From Hyphococcus lacteus (GTDB lineage: Bacteria > Pseudomonadota > Alphaproteobacteria > Caulobacterales > Parvularculaceae): a DNA stretch of 64,000 bases. Shown here piece by piece: positions 36,344 through 44,925 of this stretch; the first letter of the stretch is position 1; each line of letters starts with the position of its first letter. Made by a program: the position numbers and the translations under genes. The stretch lies in assembly GCF_041058985.1 (NCBI RefSeq), contig NZ_JBEHZE010000001.1:2604001-2668000 (forward strand). The letters run 5' to 3'. The notes under the pieces were generated by a model. The model was not told the origin of the DNA. It did no database searches and was given only the letters and a program-made list of their open reading frames with translations.

Positions 36344-37399
36344 ATGAGGGCAATGGAGCCAAATTGGCGCAAGGACCGATCTAAAAGAAAGACCCCAAGG
36401 ATGCGCACCGAAATTTTAGCGCCCACAATGCCAACCAAAACCCCCGCTGAAAAACGCGCAAAGCCGCGAATTACCGTACGTTTATCGTCACCCCGGGGTT
36501 TTTGCGCAGGGGTCGAACGTGCCATCAAAACCGTAGAAGAAACATTATCGCTCTATGGTGCGCCGGTTTATGTACGCCATGAAATTGTTCACAACGCCCA
36601 TGTGGTCGCCCGGCTTTCTGCCATGGGGGCGGTGTTTGTCGAATCAGTAGCCGAAGCCCCGACGGATCGCCCAATCGTCTTTTCCGCACATGGCGCACCG
36701 CAATCCGCCCATGCCGACGCTGCTCAGCGCAAGATGGTCAAAATAGATGCAACCTGCCCGTTAGTTCTCAAAGTACATACCCAAGCGCGCCGGCATGTGG
36801 CAGCGGGTCGCCGGGTTCTTCTTATTGGTCACGCTAACCACCCCGAGGTTATCGGCACGATGGGACAAGCCCCAGATGGTGAAATTCTGCTTGTGCAAAC
36901 CATTCAAGACGCGAAAGACATCACAATCCCCGATGATCGCCCCCTCGCCTATGTCACACAGACGACGCTCTCTGTTGATGATACGGCGGGAATCATTAGC
37001 GCCCTGAAAAACCGCTTTCCTGATATCGCTGGCCCCGCAAAAGAAGACATCTGCTACGCCACGTCAAACCGGCAAGACGCCGTGAAAGCTTCGGCACCCG
37101 GCACCGATCTTTTCGTGGTGATCGGCTCGCCCACATCATCGAATTCAGTTCGCTTGGTGGAAACCGCCAAAGCTGCCGGTGCCAAACATGCCATGTTGGT
37201 CGAGGACGCTGAACAATTCGACTGGGATATGATTGATGGCATTTCGACTATTGGCCTTAGCGCTGGTGCCTCCGCGCCGGAATCTCTTGTCGAGGACTTC
37301 CTGACAGCGCTTGCGAGTGAACACACGCTCGACATCAAAACGATTGAAACCGCGCGCGAAAATGTTGTTTTCAACACACCATTACGTTTAGCCAGTTAA
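36344..37399 (+). CDS. ispH: 4-hydroxy-3-methylbut-2-enyl diphosphate reductase (IspH)
   Basis: Iron-sulfur enzyme for the last step of the MEP isoprenoid pathway, giving IPP and DMAPP. The three cluster Cys are in SPRGFCAGVERAI, ATCPLVLKVH and ICYATSNRQDAV. VYVRHEIVHNAHVV, GHANHPEVIGTMGQ, YVTQTTLSVDDT and the end motif LSAGASAPESLVEDFL are also present. Conservation begins about 44 residues into the longest reading, so the true start may be one of the later ATGs (36401 or 36428); none has a clear ribosome-binding site. The N-terminal extension is basic. It diverges from the argS operon and precedes rnhA. Confidence 0.93.
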   Translation: MRAMEPNWRKDRSKRKTPRMRTEILAPTMPTKTPAEKRAKPRITVRLSSPRGFCAGVERAIKTVEETLSLYGAPVYVRHEIVHNAHVVARLSAMGAVFVESVAEAPTDRPIVFSAHGAPQSAHADAAQRKMVKIDATCPLVLKVHTQARRHVAAGRRVLLIGHANHPEVIGTMGQAPDGEILLVQTIQDAKDITIPDDRPLAYVTQTTLSVDDTAGIISALKNRFPDIAGPAKEDICYATSNRQDAVKASAPGTDLFVVIGSPTSSNSVRLVETAKAAGAKHAMLVEDAEQFDWDMIDGISTIGLSAGASAPESLVEDFLTALASEHTLDIKTIETARENVVFNTPLRLAS

Positions 37400-37485
37400 A
37401 ACTGGTTTTCCTCAAATGCGTAGCATCGCTTGCGTTCTTGCAAGACGCAGCCTTATGACGGTCTTCTCAAATTTGCAGGATTCCG

Positions 37486-37914
37486 ATGATCGAAATTTAC
37501 ACTGATGGCGCATGTTTAGGAAATCCCGGCCCAGGTGGCTGGGGCGTTTTGATTATCGAAGGCAATGAGCGCCGTGAGCACAATGGCGGCGAAGCAGAAA
37601 CCACCAATAATCGAATGGAACTTATGGCCGCTATTCGCGCGCTAGAGGAAACATCAGACGCGCCCAAGGTTACTCTTCATACAGATAGCCAATATGTAAA
37701 AAATGGGATCAATAGCTGGATTCATAACTGGAAGCGCAATGGCTGGAAAACCGCCGCGCGAAAGCCAGTAAAGAACAAAGATCTCTGGGAGGTGTTGGAC
37801 GCGCAAATCACCGGACGTGATATCGAATGGCGCTGGGTAAAGGGACATGCCGGTGATCCCGGCAATGAGCGCGCAGACGAATTAGCAAGTTCGGCGGCGC
37901 AAGCATTCGCTTAA
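37486..37914 (+). CDS. rnhA: Ribonuclease HI
   Basis: Degrades RNA in RNA-DNA hybrids. In 142 residues all catalytic positions are visible: Asp in IYTDGACLGNPGPGGWG, Glu in NNRMELMAAI, Asp in TDSQYVKNGI, the flexible-loop His in VKGHAGDPGNERADELA and the final Asp in the same segment. The basic protrusion (WKRNGWKTAARKPVKNKDLW) is the normal handle region. AGGA precedes the ATG. It follows ispH by about 90 bp on the same strand, with a short weak hairpin across the ispH stop codon. Confidence 0.97.
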   Translation: MIEIYTDGACLGNPGPGGWGVLIIEGNERREHNGGEAETTNNRMELMAAIRALEETSDAPKVTLHTDSQYVKNGINSWIHNWKRNGWKTAARKPVKNKDLWEVLDAQITGRDIEWRWVKGHAGDPGNERADELASSAAQAFA

Positions 37915-37940
37915 GCGCCGCCTAATTCTATCGCTGTCTA

Positions 37941-38423
37941 TTATAGCTGGCCGAGCATGTGTTCTGCGCTGGATACGTCAAACGCGCCGGGCTCTTCGAC
38001 GTTCAGCTCTTTGACTGCGCCGTCTTCAATGACCATAGAAAAACGCTGCGCGCGTTCGCCCATGCCGAACCCTTTGCCGTCCATTACAAGACCGAGGGCA
38101 CGTGCAAAATCGCCATTGCCGTCTGCAAGCATTTCGACTTTGTCACCAGCATTCTGATCTTTTGCCCAAGCGTTCATGACGAATGCATCATTGACGGACA
38201 TGCAAACGATCTTGTCGACGCCTTTTGATTTAAACTCGGCTGCTTTTTCAACAAAACCCGGAAGGTGTTTCGCAGAGCATGTTGGTGTAAACGCACCGGG
38301 TACGGAAAATAATGCAACTTTACCGGAACCCAGCAGTTCGCTCGTTTGCGCGGCTTGCGGGCCTTCAGCGGTTGCGAGCATTACTTTTTCATTCGGGATT
38401 TTATCGCCTTTAGCAATAGCCAT
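37941..38423 (-). CDS. Peroxiredoxin (Prx5 type)
   Basis: Thiol peroxidase of 160 residues reducing H2O2 and organic peroxides. The peroxidatic Cys is in the family signature PGAFTPTCSAKHLPGF. VDKIVCMSVNDAFVMNAWAK and the C-terminal GDFARALGLVMD are typical of the AhpC/Prx5-like group. A second Cys occurs in KIVCMSVND but is not at a standard resolving position, so an external thiol such as glutathione or glutaredoxin may reduce it. A strong AAGGAG lies before the ATG. It converges with rnhA and diverges from yqgE. Confidence 0.93.
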   Translation of the reverse strand: MAIAKGDKIPNEKVMLATAEGPQAAQTSELLGSGKVALFSVPGAFTPTCSAKHLPGFVEKAAEFKSKGVDKIVCMSVNDAFVMNAWAKDQNAGDKVEMLADGNGDFARALGLVMDGKGFGMGERAQRFSMVIEDGAVKELNVEEPGAFDVSSAEHMLGQL

Positions 38424-38570
38424 AAGAGTGTCTCCTTTTCATTTCCGCCCCGAACCAAATTGAGAGCGGACCAGTGGAATATGCGGTTTTCTACGGCGCG
38501 AAAGGGCTTGCGTCCACCTGCAAATACCAACCCTTGCATCATGTTGTTGTGAACCTTACTTTCAGTTCAT

Positions 38571-39197
38571 ATGAGTGAAAGCGACAATATAACAAGCCCT
38601 GCATCCCGCGATTTTCTCGTGGGTAAAATGTTGATTGCCATGCCGAGCATGGGTGATTCACGTTTTGACCGTTCAGTGATCTTTATGTGTGCCCATGACG
38701 AAGAACATGCCATGGGCGTCATCGTGAACAAGCCCCTAGATGATGTGGAATTGTCCGAGCTACTCCAACAATTAGAGATCGCGCCCCAGGACGACGCAGA
38801 TGACACGCCGGTGTTTTTTGGCGGGCCAGTCCAGACCGAACGTGGCCTTGTCTTGCATACACTCGATTACCAATTAGACGCGACTTTGGCGCTCAACGAA
38901 AACATTGGGCTAACCGCTAGCCGGGATATCCTAAATGATATTGCGGGCGCGGTACCAAAACGCCCGCCACCACGCCGATATTTACTGGCAATCGGTCACG
39001 CCGGTTGGGGCCCGGGTCAACTCGAAGAAGAAATTGCGATGAATGCTTGGGCCCATTGTGACCCCGATGAGCAAATCATTTTTGATGGCATGACCGAAGC
39101 GTTATGGAAACGCGCCTTGTCAAAGCTTGGCGTTAGTAGCGCAATGTTGTCACCAGAATGGGCAACGGCCCGCCGAGATGACGGGCCGCTTAACTGA
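38571..39197 (+). CDS. YqgE/AlgH family protein (DUF179)
   Basis: A 208-residue protein of the UPF0301/AlgH family. The N-terminus FLVGKMLIAMPSMGDSRFD, the central MGVIVNKPL, FFGGPVQTERGLVLH and the C-terminal GHAGWGPGQLEEEI are diagnostic. The molecular function is unsettled; in some pseudomonads AlgH affects alginate and stress genes. No clear ribosome-binding site is seen before the ATG. In many proteobacteria the family gene is next to ruvX; here ruvX lies some 25 kb away. It converges on the EAL gene, with 14 bp and a hairpin between them. Confidence 0.9.
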   Translation: MSESDNITSPASRDFLVGKMLIAMPSMGDSRFDRSVIFMCAHDEEHAMGVIVNKPLDDVELSELLQQLEIAPQDDADDTPVFFGGPVQTERGLVLHTLDYQLDATLALNENIGLTASRDILNDIAGAVPKRPPPRRYLLAIGHAGWGPGQLEEEIAMNAWAHCDPDEQIIFDGMTEALWKRALSKLGVSSAMLSPEWATARRDDGPLN

Positions 39198-39224
39198 CGA
39201 TCTAAATTCGCTTAGCGAAGATCG
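39198..39224. terminator. Hairpin across the convergent ends of the yqgE-like and EAL genes
   Basis: CGATC / GATCG outer and TTCGC / GCGAA inner arms with a 4-nt bulge. The 3-nt loop is the EAL gene stop codon. There is no T tract, so a terminator role is only possible. Confidence 0.3.
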
Positions 39225-41374
39225 CCCGCCCCGCCCCAAAAACGCCAACGCCGGTTTTTTGGCTCATCGCTTTCTTCTGCATCGAACCCAACTTTTTCTT
39301 CTATTTCTGCATCCACATTATCCTCAGCCAGATTAGCTTCGGTTTGCGGCTCTTCCCCGGCGGATGCTTCGCTATCAGTACGCGATGGTCTTTCCGCGAC
39401 GAGCAAGGCATCGTCATTATCGGGCGCCTCTGCTGCAAAGGCAGCCTGTTCTTCTGGCGTTTCCACCGGCGCTGAAACTTGCGCCGTCTCGGTTACAACC
39501 GGCTTGCCAAACAAAAACCCTTGTCCAAAAGAACACCCCATCTGACGGGCTTTATGCGCGGCCCCCTTGGTCTCAATCCCTTCAAGAATTACCTTCAGCC
39601 CGAGATCTTTACCAAGGCTCGCAAGCGCATTGACGATTTTCGCGTTGTCACCGCCCGCTTCAAGTTCGCTCGTGAACGACTTGTCTATCTTGAGAAAATC
39701 AAAGTCGTATTTGCGTAAGTTTGAAAGACAAGTGAACCCTGCGCCAAAATCATCAAATGCTAACGCTGCGCCCGCATCTTTCAGCTTACGGAATACCTCG
39801 CCGGCCAAGGCGACGTCTGAAATTGCGTCAGCCTCTGTCAATTCAAGAACGAGTGCTTTTTTTGGCAGGTCATATTTCGTAATTGCTTCTTTGACCGCAA
39901 TGGCAAAATCTTCGTCGCGAATTTGTCCCCACGACACATTCATCGCCACAAATAAATCTTTGCGGCGCTGCTCGGTTAGCGCTTCACTAAGAAACGCTGC
40001 CGCCTGATCAAGCATCGTCCGCGCAAGTGCACTACCTTGCCCAATACGCTCAGCGGCCATGACAAACTGCTCTGGCCCTTCGTCAGCACCATCTTTCTGA
40101 TCGCGCCACCGCGCCAATGCTTCAAAACCTGCAACCTTGCCATTGTCGAGCGCAACAACCGGTTGGAACGCCGCTATGATATCGCCGTTTTCAAGCGCTG
40201 ACGACAAGTTCGCTGACATTGCGCTGGTCGGCACGATCGCAGCTTCCGTCGCAGAACGCAGGGAATTTTCATTTACGCCATTTGGTGCGGCCGAAACTTC
40301 TTCGACAAACGCTACAAGCCGTTCAATCTCACCGGTGTCTTCGTCAGCGGCACGGGCACCGCGCATCCGCACGACACGACCATCAAATAACCGAAGTTTA
40401 GCGTCAAACGCGCCGTCGCCACCGGACATAACCTCGCTGTCAAATCGCGACGCATCATCTGCATGAATAAATTCGCGCATCGCTTCTGGCGTGAAAGGTG
40501 CGTTTGAATCCGCGCCCATCAACGCCGGAAGCGACGTTGTTTGATCCATGGCATCGACACCCCAATCCCATATGCCAACCCCGGAATAATCAAGCACCTT
40601 TGCAATCTGGCTATCGAGAACGATCTCAGATGACTCACGTGACGCGCGATATTCGCGGTGGCGCTCATGACCATTGGAAGGGGCTTTATGAGAAGACCGG
40701 AACGCAAATTGCTCTGATGAATTAGGGATTTGGGACGTCGGCAGTTCGGTTAGCGCCACAAGGCTTGCGGCCAAAACACCTAGGGTGAAAAGACCGTGCG
40801 AAGCCAAAACCACTGCACCAGATTCGGCGGAACCGAACATCGCCAATAACGGCGCTGCGGCTGCAAGGGCGATACCCGGCAAAACGAGGCGCGCGCCGCC
40901 ATCTCCGCGTACGGCCTGTATCGCTGAAAGAACAACTGCAAATCCGCCCACACTGATCAAAGACCAACGCATAAGGCCGCTTAACTCGATCCGGTCGAGG
41001 AAATTAATTGCGCCCATGCCCGCGATGACGAGCGCCGCCGTAAACATAACGCCGCCCAAAAGCGGATTATAACGGGCCGCGCCGATAGCTGCCGACAAAA
41101 ACACAATGGCCGAAGCACCAAAAAGCGCCTGCATCATGACTGTGCCTTCGGCTGGCAAGCCAGCGAAAAACCCTAACCAAGAAAATTCTAATGCCGCCGC
41201 ACCCGCGACCATAACCATCGCACAGACCGCCAGGCCACTACGGCGGATGGCGGCATAACCCGCCAAAAATGCCAGTGCGACGATGAATGCACCAGCTACG
41301 GCCCCGCGTAATAATTCAGCATGCGCTAGTCCAGAAACACCCTCAGATACGCCAAACACACTCATTGTGATCAT
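39212..41374 (-). CDS. Membrane-bound PAS-EAL cyclic-di-GMP phosphodiesterase
   Basis: A 720-residue signalling protein. About 200 N-terminal residues form roughly seven transmembrane helices, followed by a PAS-like region (about 240-355) and an EAL domain (about 390-630). The EAL active-site set looks complete: GFEALARW, MNVSWGQ, LELTEAD, AFDDFGAGF, FLKIDKS, ILEGIE and GQGFLFGKP, so hydrolysis of c-di-GMP to pGpG is predicted. There is no GGDEF domain in front. The last 80 residues are very acidic and end in RRWRFWGGAG, an odd Trp/Arg tip. GGGA lies close before the first ATG. The membrane part may be a sensor, but its ligand is unknown. Confidence 0.88.
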   Translation of the reverse strand: MITMSVFGVSEGVSGLAHAELLRGAVAGAFIVALAFLAGYAAIRRSGLAVCAMVMVAGAAALEFSWLGFFAGLPAEGTVMMQALFGASAIVFLSAAIGAARYNPLLGGVMFTAALVIAGMGAINFLDRIELSGLMRWSLISVGGFAVVLSAIQAVRGDGGARLVLPGIALAAAAPLLAMFGSAESGAVVLASHGLFTLGVLAASLVALTELPTSQIPNSSEQFAFRSSHKAPSNGHERHREYRASRESSEIVLDSQIAKVLDYSGVGIWDWGVDAMDQTTSLPALMGADSNAPFTPEAMREFIHADDASRFDSEVMSGGDGAFDAKLRLFDGRVVRMRGARAADEDTGEIERLVAFVEEVSAAPNGVNENSLRSATEAAIVPTSAMSANLSSALENGDIIAAFQPVVALDNGKVAGFEALARWRDQKDGADEGPEQFVMAAERIGQGSALARTMLDQAAAFLSEALTEQRRKDLFVAMNVSWGQIRDEDFAIAVKEAITKYDLPKKALVLELTEADAISDVALAGEVFRKLKDAGAALAFDDFGAGFTCLSNLRKYDFDFLKIDKSFTSELEAGGDNAKIVNALASLGKDLGLKVILEGIETKGAAHKARQMGCSFGQGFLFGKPVVTETAQVSAPVETPEEQAAFAAEAPDNDDALLVAERPSRTDSEASAGEEPQTEANLAEDNVDAEIEEKVGFDAEESDEPKNRRWRFWGGAGDLR

Positions 41375-41602
41375 GTTATCCCAACACCCCTAGCATAAAG
41401 CCAACCTGCCGACCCAAACTTGGTCAGCTGGTTAGCTCCCCACAATTTTCGGGCCAAGTTGCTATCAACATGGCCCAACCCTTTTGCGCGAACCTCGTGA
41501 TTCGCGCGTGCCCGCCATCATCATCACGCTTGTGTGACATTATCGCAAGGGGTCGCGTGCAGTGGGAAAAAAATTAATCAACGAGTTGGCGGAATAATCA
41601 GG

Positions 41603-42196
41603 TCAAATTTTGATTTTGGGATCTGACGAAAGCTTGCTGAAAATGTGGTGATCATGCCACTGGCCATTGATCTTAAGATAGCTCCGGGCAATCCCTTCTT
41701 GGGAAAAGCCGCATTTACTCAATAACCTTTGCGACGCAACATTCTCAGGCTGGCATGCCGCCACGATCCGGTTCAGGTCAATATTATCGAACGCATGATC
41801 AAGCATCGCTGTCACAGCACCGGTTGCATAACCGCACCTCGTAAATTTGGCACCGATCCAATAGCCCAACAAACCGGATCTTGATGCACCATAACGTATA
41901 TTGGTCAGTGTCAGTCCACCCACCAGCGTCTTATCGGAACGCCGAAAGGCCAACAAAGAAAGCCCACCACCACGACGGCGGTCACGGTCATAATTTTTAA
42001 GTCGCCTTTTGAAAGATGCTTGGCTTATCTGATGCGGTGCCCACTTTTCTTCCCACCGCGTGAGGTGTTCGCGACTATCTTCGCGAAGATTTCTCCATGC
42101 TTCAAAATCATCGAGCACCGCCGATCGTAACATGATCGGATCATGAACGAGCACCGGATCAAACGCCGGAAGGCTTGGGGTTTTGGTCAAGAACAT
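41603..42196 (-). CDS. RimJ/RimL-type GNAT acetyltransferase
   Basis: A 197-residue GNAT enzyme of the RimJ group, which acetylates the N-terminus of ribosomal proteins or other substrates. Visible landmarks are MLRSAVLDDFEAWRNLRE, LVGGLTLTNIRYG, GLLGYWIGAKFTRCGYATGA, the acetyl-CoA-loop region and the typical NVASQRLLSKCGFSQEGIARSYLKINGQWHD ending, which is given here in part only as NVASQRLLSKCGFSQEG. The start is ATG; a TTG six codons upstream is possible. A perfect TATAAT sits 6 nt before the ATG, suggesting a leaderless transcript. It is downstream of the M16 gene on the same strand. Confidence 0.88.
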   Translation of the reverse strand: MFLTKTPSLPAFDPVLVHDPIMLRSAVLDDFEAWRNLREDSREHLTRWEEKWAPHQISQASFKRRLKNYDRDRRRGGGLSLLAFRRSDKTLVGGLTLTNIRYGASRSGLLGYWIGAKFTRCGYATGAVTAMLDHAFDNIDLNRIVAACQPENVASQRLLSKCGFSQEGIARSYLKINGQWHDHHIFSKLSSDPKIKI

Positions 42197-42202
42197 GGGG
42201 GC

Positions 42203-42232
42203 ATTATAGATCAAAAGCGCACAAGCGCGACA
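42203..42232 (-). promoter_or_regulatory. Candidate promoter for a leaderless RimJ-type mRNA
   Basis: TATAAT at 42203-42208 on the minus strand ends 6 nt before the A of the start codon, so transcription would begin at or next to the ATG. No ribosome-binding site is present. The -35 region is a poor match to TTGACA. Confidence 0.4.
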
Positions 42233-42262
42233 GACGCAATTCGGCGCACCGTCGTCGTCAGG

Positions 42263-43507
42263 TCAATGAAAAACAGCCTCAACCCCGGCGACATCCCCGG
42301 GGCCAACAATCGACACCGCATGTTTTCCCGAAAGCGCACGTTCGCCACAACGCTTGAGGTCTGCCATGGTAACAGCATCAATCTTGGCAAGGATTTCTTC
42401 GGGGCTCATGAGCGCACCATAGACCATTAGTTGTCCTGCCGCTGACTCAATTCGCGCCGCCGGGCTTTCAAGCCCCATCATCAATGATGATCGCAACAAA
42501 GCACGCGCGCGGGCCACTTCGCTCTCATCTAATCGTTGGCTGGCGGCTTCCATCTCGCCACGGATGATTTTTGCCGCTTCGATGATATGCTTTTCTTCGG
42601 CGTTCACATAAGCGCCGAAAAGACCAGATTGCTCAAACCCATCGGCAAAAGCATATACGGAATAAGCAAGGCCGCGTTCTTCGCGTATTTTCTGGAACAA
42701 CCGCGAAGACATGCCGCCACCCAAGACGTCAGCGAAAAGGCGCGTTGCAAAAAAATCTTCGTCGCTCGAAGACACACCCGGAAAGGCAAGCGCCAGGTGG
42801 GTTTGTTCAATATCGCGATTGTCCTGGCGCACACCACCACAAAACTCGGCTTTTTGGCGCTTACCGCCCTCGCCTTTTGACGTGTATTCTCCGAAGCAAT
42901 CTTCGGCGAGCGCCATCAACTCGCTTTCGTCGATTGCGCCAGCAGCGGCGATAATCATATCCTGCGGGCGGTAACAGCGATCCATAAACCCACGCAGGGA
43001 TTTTGGCGTCTGGGCACGAACGCTTTCTGGTGTGCCCAGAATTGACCGCCCCAATGGATGCACATCCCAAGCGGCCTCTGTCAGCAGTTCAAATACGATA
43101 TCGTCCGGCGTATCAAATGCTTCGCCAATTTCCTGAACAACAACTTCGCGTTCTTTGGTAAGTTCGGTTTCGTCAAAAAGTGGGCTTTGCAAGATATCCG
43201 AAAGAATATCCGCACCAAGCGCCAAGTCATCTTTCATAACACGCGCGTAATAGCCCGTACGCTGATGAGATGTAGCCGCATTCAGATATCCGCCAACTGA
43301 CTCGATGGCCTCTGCCAGTGCTAGCGCCGAACGGCGTTTGGTGCCTTTGAACGCCATATGTTCGAGTAAATGCGCAATACCATGTTCACCATCGACTTCA
43401 TCAATCGAACCGGCATGGACCCAAACGCCTAGCGCGGCGGTTTGCAATCCCGGCATCGGGTCGGCAACAACCCGAATACCATTTGAAAGCGTTTGCACGC
43501 GTTTCAT
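42263..43507 (-). CDS. M16 family zinc peptidase (processing-peptidase-like)
   Basis: A 414-residue insulinase-family peptidase, like the beta subunit of mitochondrial processing peptidase. The inverted zinc motif is in GIAHLLEHMAFKGTKRR (HxxEH), with the downstream Glu in the following helices (EVVVQEIGEAFDTPDD). The RGLAYSVYAFADGF segment marks the second domain. Single-chain bacterial members degrade peptides in the cytoplasm or periplasm; no signal peptide is visible. It follows thrC with a one- or four-base overlap (ATG or GTG start), an arrangement common in alphaproteobacteria. RimJ-type and thrC genes share its strand. Confidence 0.92.
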   Translation of the reverse strand: MKRVQTLSNGIRVVADPMPGLQTAALGVWVHAGSIDEVDGEHGIAHLLEHMAFKGTKRRSALALAEAIESVGGYLNAATSHQRTGYYARVMKDDLALGADILSDILQSPLFDETELTKEREVVVQEIGEAFDTPDDIVFELLTEAAWDVHPLGRSILGTPESVRAQTPKSLRGFMDRCYRPQDMIIAAAGAIDESELMALAEDCFGEYTSKGEGGKRQKAEFCGGVRQDNRDIEQTHLALAFPGVSSSDEDFFATRLFADVLGGGMSSRLFQKIREERGLAYSVYAFADGFEQSGLFGAYVNAEEKHIIEAAKIIRGEMEAASQRLDESEVARARALLRSSLMMGLESPAARIESAAGQLMVYGALMSPEEILAKIDAVTMADLKRCGERALSGKHAVSIVGPGDVAGVEAVFH

Positions 43508-44910
43508 CACGCCGTCCCGAACGCGTCGCGGATGATCGACTTAATTGCGTCTTCGCTAGCCGTCGCTTTGACCATTTCTTCGGGGCGATCAAAAAGGTCT
43601 GAAAAGAAATCAGGCAAGTCCGGATTTTTGCCCGTCGCCTCTTTGACAGCATCGGGGAACTTCGCTGGATGCGCCGTAGAAAGCGTCACGGTCTTGCCTT
43701 TCAAATGACCATCTTCGCGCAGGCGAATAGCTGCCGAACGTCCCACCGCCGTATGCGGATCAATTAATGCACCGGTCGCTTTTTCGTGGCGTGCAATTTC
43801 CGCCAGTGTCTGTGCTTCGGAAACCGCACAAGAGACAAAGTCTTTACGGATCGCAGCAAGTGTCTGATCGTCGATCTTCATGCCTTTGTCGCGCGCAAAA
43901 TTTTCCATGATTTCGCGCAATGCGTCATGATCGCGGTTTTTCGCCTCGAACAACAACCGTTCAAAATTACTGGCGACCTGAATATCCATAGACGGTGAAG
44001 CCGTTGGCCGAACGCCCGCCGGGGTGTAATCCCCATTTGATATCGCGCGGTGAAGAATATCATTGGCGTTTGCCGCAACACCTAGCGTTGCAACAGGAAG
44101 ACCCATGCGCTTTGCAGCATATCCCGCAAAGACATCACCAAAGTTACCGGTCGGAACAACAAAATTGACTGCCTCATCACCGTCGGCAATCGCCGCCCAC
44201 GCAGTAAAGTAATAGACTGTCTGCGCGGCAAGGCGCGCCCAATTAATTGAATTGACGCCGCCGAGTTTAACGTCATTCACAAATTTTTCGTCAGCGAACA
44301 GCGATTTCACAATCGCCTGACAATCATCGAACGAGCCATCAATGGCAATGTTGCGAACATTCGGCGCAATGACACTGGTCATCATCCGGCGCTGCACATC
44401 ACTGACGCGGCCTTCGGGATGAAGCACAACCACGTTAACGCGCGAACATGCCTTCAACGCATCAATCGCTGCCGCCCCCGTGTCGCCAGAAGTCGCCGCG
44501 ATAATTGTCAGATGTTCATCTCTTCGCGCTAATGCCGCATCAAACATCCGCCCCAAAATCTGCATGGCGAAATCTTTGAATGCCAATGTCGGGCCATGAA
44601 ACAATTCAAGAATATAATCGTCGTCACCAACCTGAACCAACGGTGCAACGTCATCAGCATGAAAGCCGCCATACGCATCTTTGGTCATCGCGAGCAACGT
44701 GCTTTGGTCAATAGCGTCGCCCGTGAACAACGATAGAACCGACGCTGCGGCCTCGGCATAGGGTTTCTCGCCCAGCGCACGGGCGTCAGCGGGGCTTAAC
44801 TGCGGCCATGCGTTTGGCATATATAGACCGCCATCGGGCGCTAGACCCGCCAGAAGCGCGCCCTCGAAATCAACGGCGGCAGACCGCCCACGTGTAGAAA
44901 TATAATGCAT
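43507..44910 (-). CDS. thrC: Threonine synthase
   Basis: PLP enzyme converting O-phosphohomoserine to threonine. The 467-residue protein starts MHYISTRGRSAAVDFEGALL, the long N-terminal domain of the yeast/proteobacterial type. The PLP Lys is in GPTLAFKDFAMQILGRMF, AATSGDTGAAAIDAL is the phosphate-binding loop, and VPTGNFGDVFAGYAAKRMGL follows. The C-terminal TLSTAHPAKFPDAVKEATG is also typical. No strong ribosome-binding site is seen; the SMP-30-like gene ends 15 bp upstream, so the two are probably cotranscribed. The M16 gene follows with overlap. Confidence 0.96.
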   Translation of the reverse strand: MHYISTRGRSAAVDFEGALLAGLAPDGGLYMPNAWPQLSPADARALGEKPYAEAAASVLSLFTGDAIDQSTLLAMTKDAYGGFHADDVAPLVQVGDDDYILELFHGPTLAFKDFAMQILGRMFDAALARRDEHLTIIAATSGDTGAAAIDALKACSRVNVVVLHPEGRVSDVQRRMMTSVIAPNVRNIAIDGSFDDCQAIVKSLFADEKFVNDVKLGGVNSINWARLAAQTVYYFTAWAAIADGDEAVNFVVPTGNFGDVFAGYAAKRMGLPVATLGVAANANDILHRAISNGDYTPAGVRPTASPSMDIQVASNFERLLFEAKNRDHDALREIMENFARDKGMKIDDQTLAAIRKDFVSCAVSEAQTLAEIARHEKATGALIDPHTAVGRSAAIRLREDGHLKGKTVTLSTAHPAKFPDAVKEATGKNPDLPDFFSDLFDRPEEMVKATASEDAIKSIIRDAFGTA

Positions 44911-44925
44911 GGCGCGTGTCTTGGC

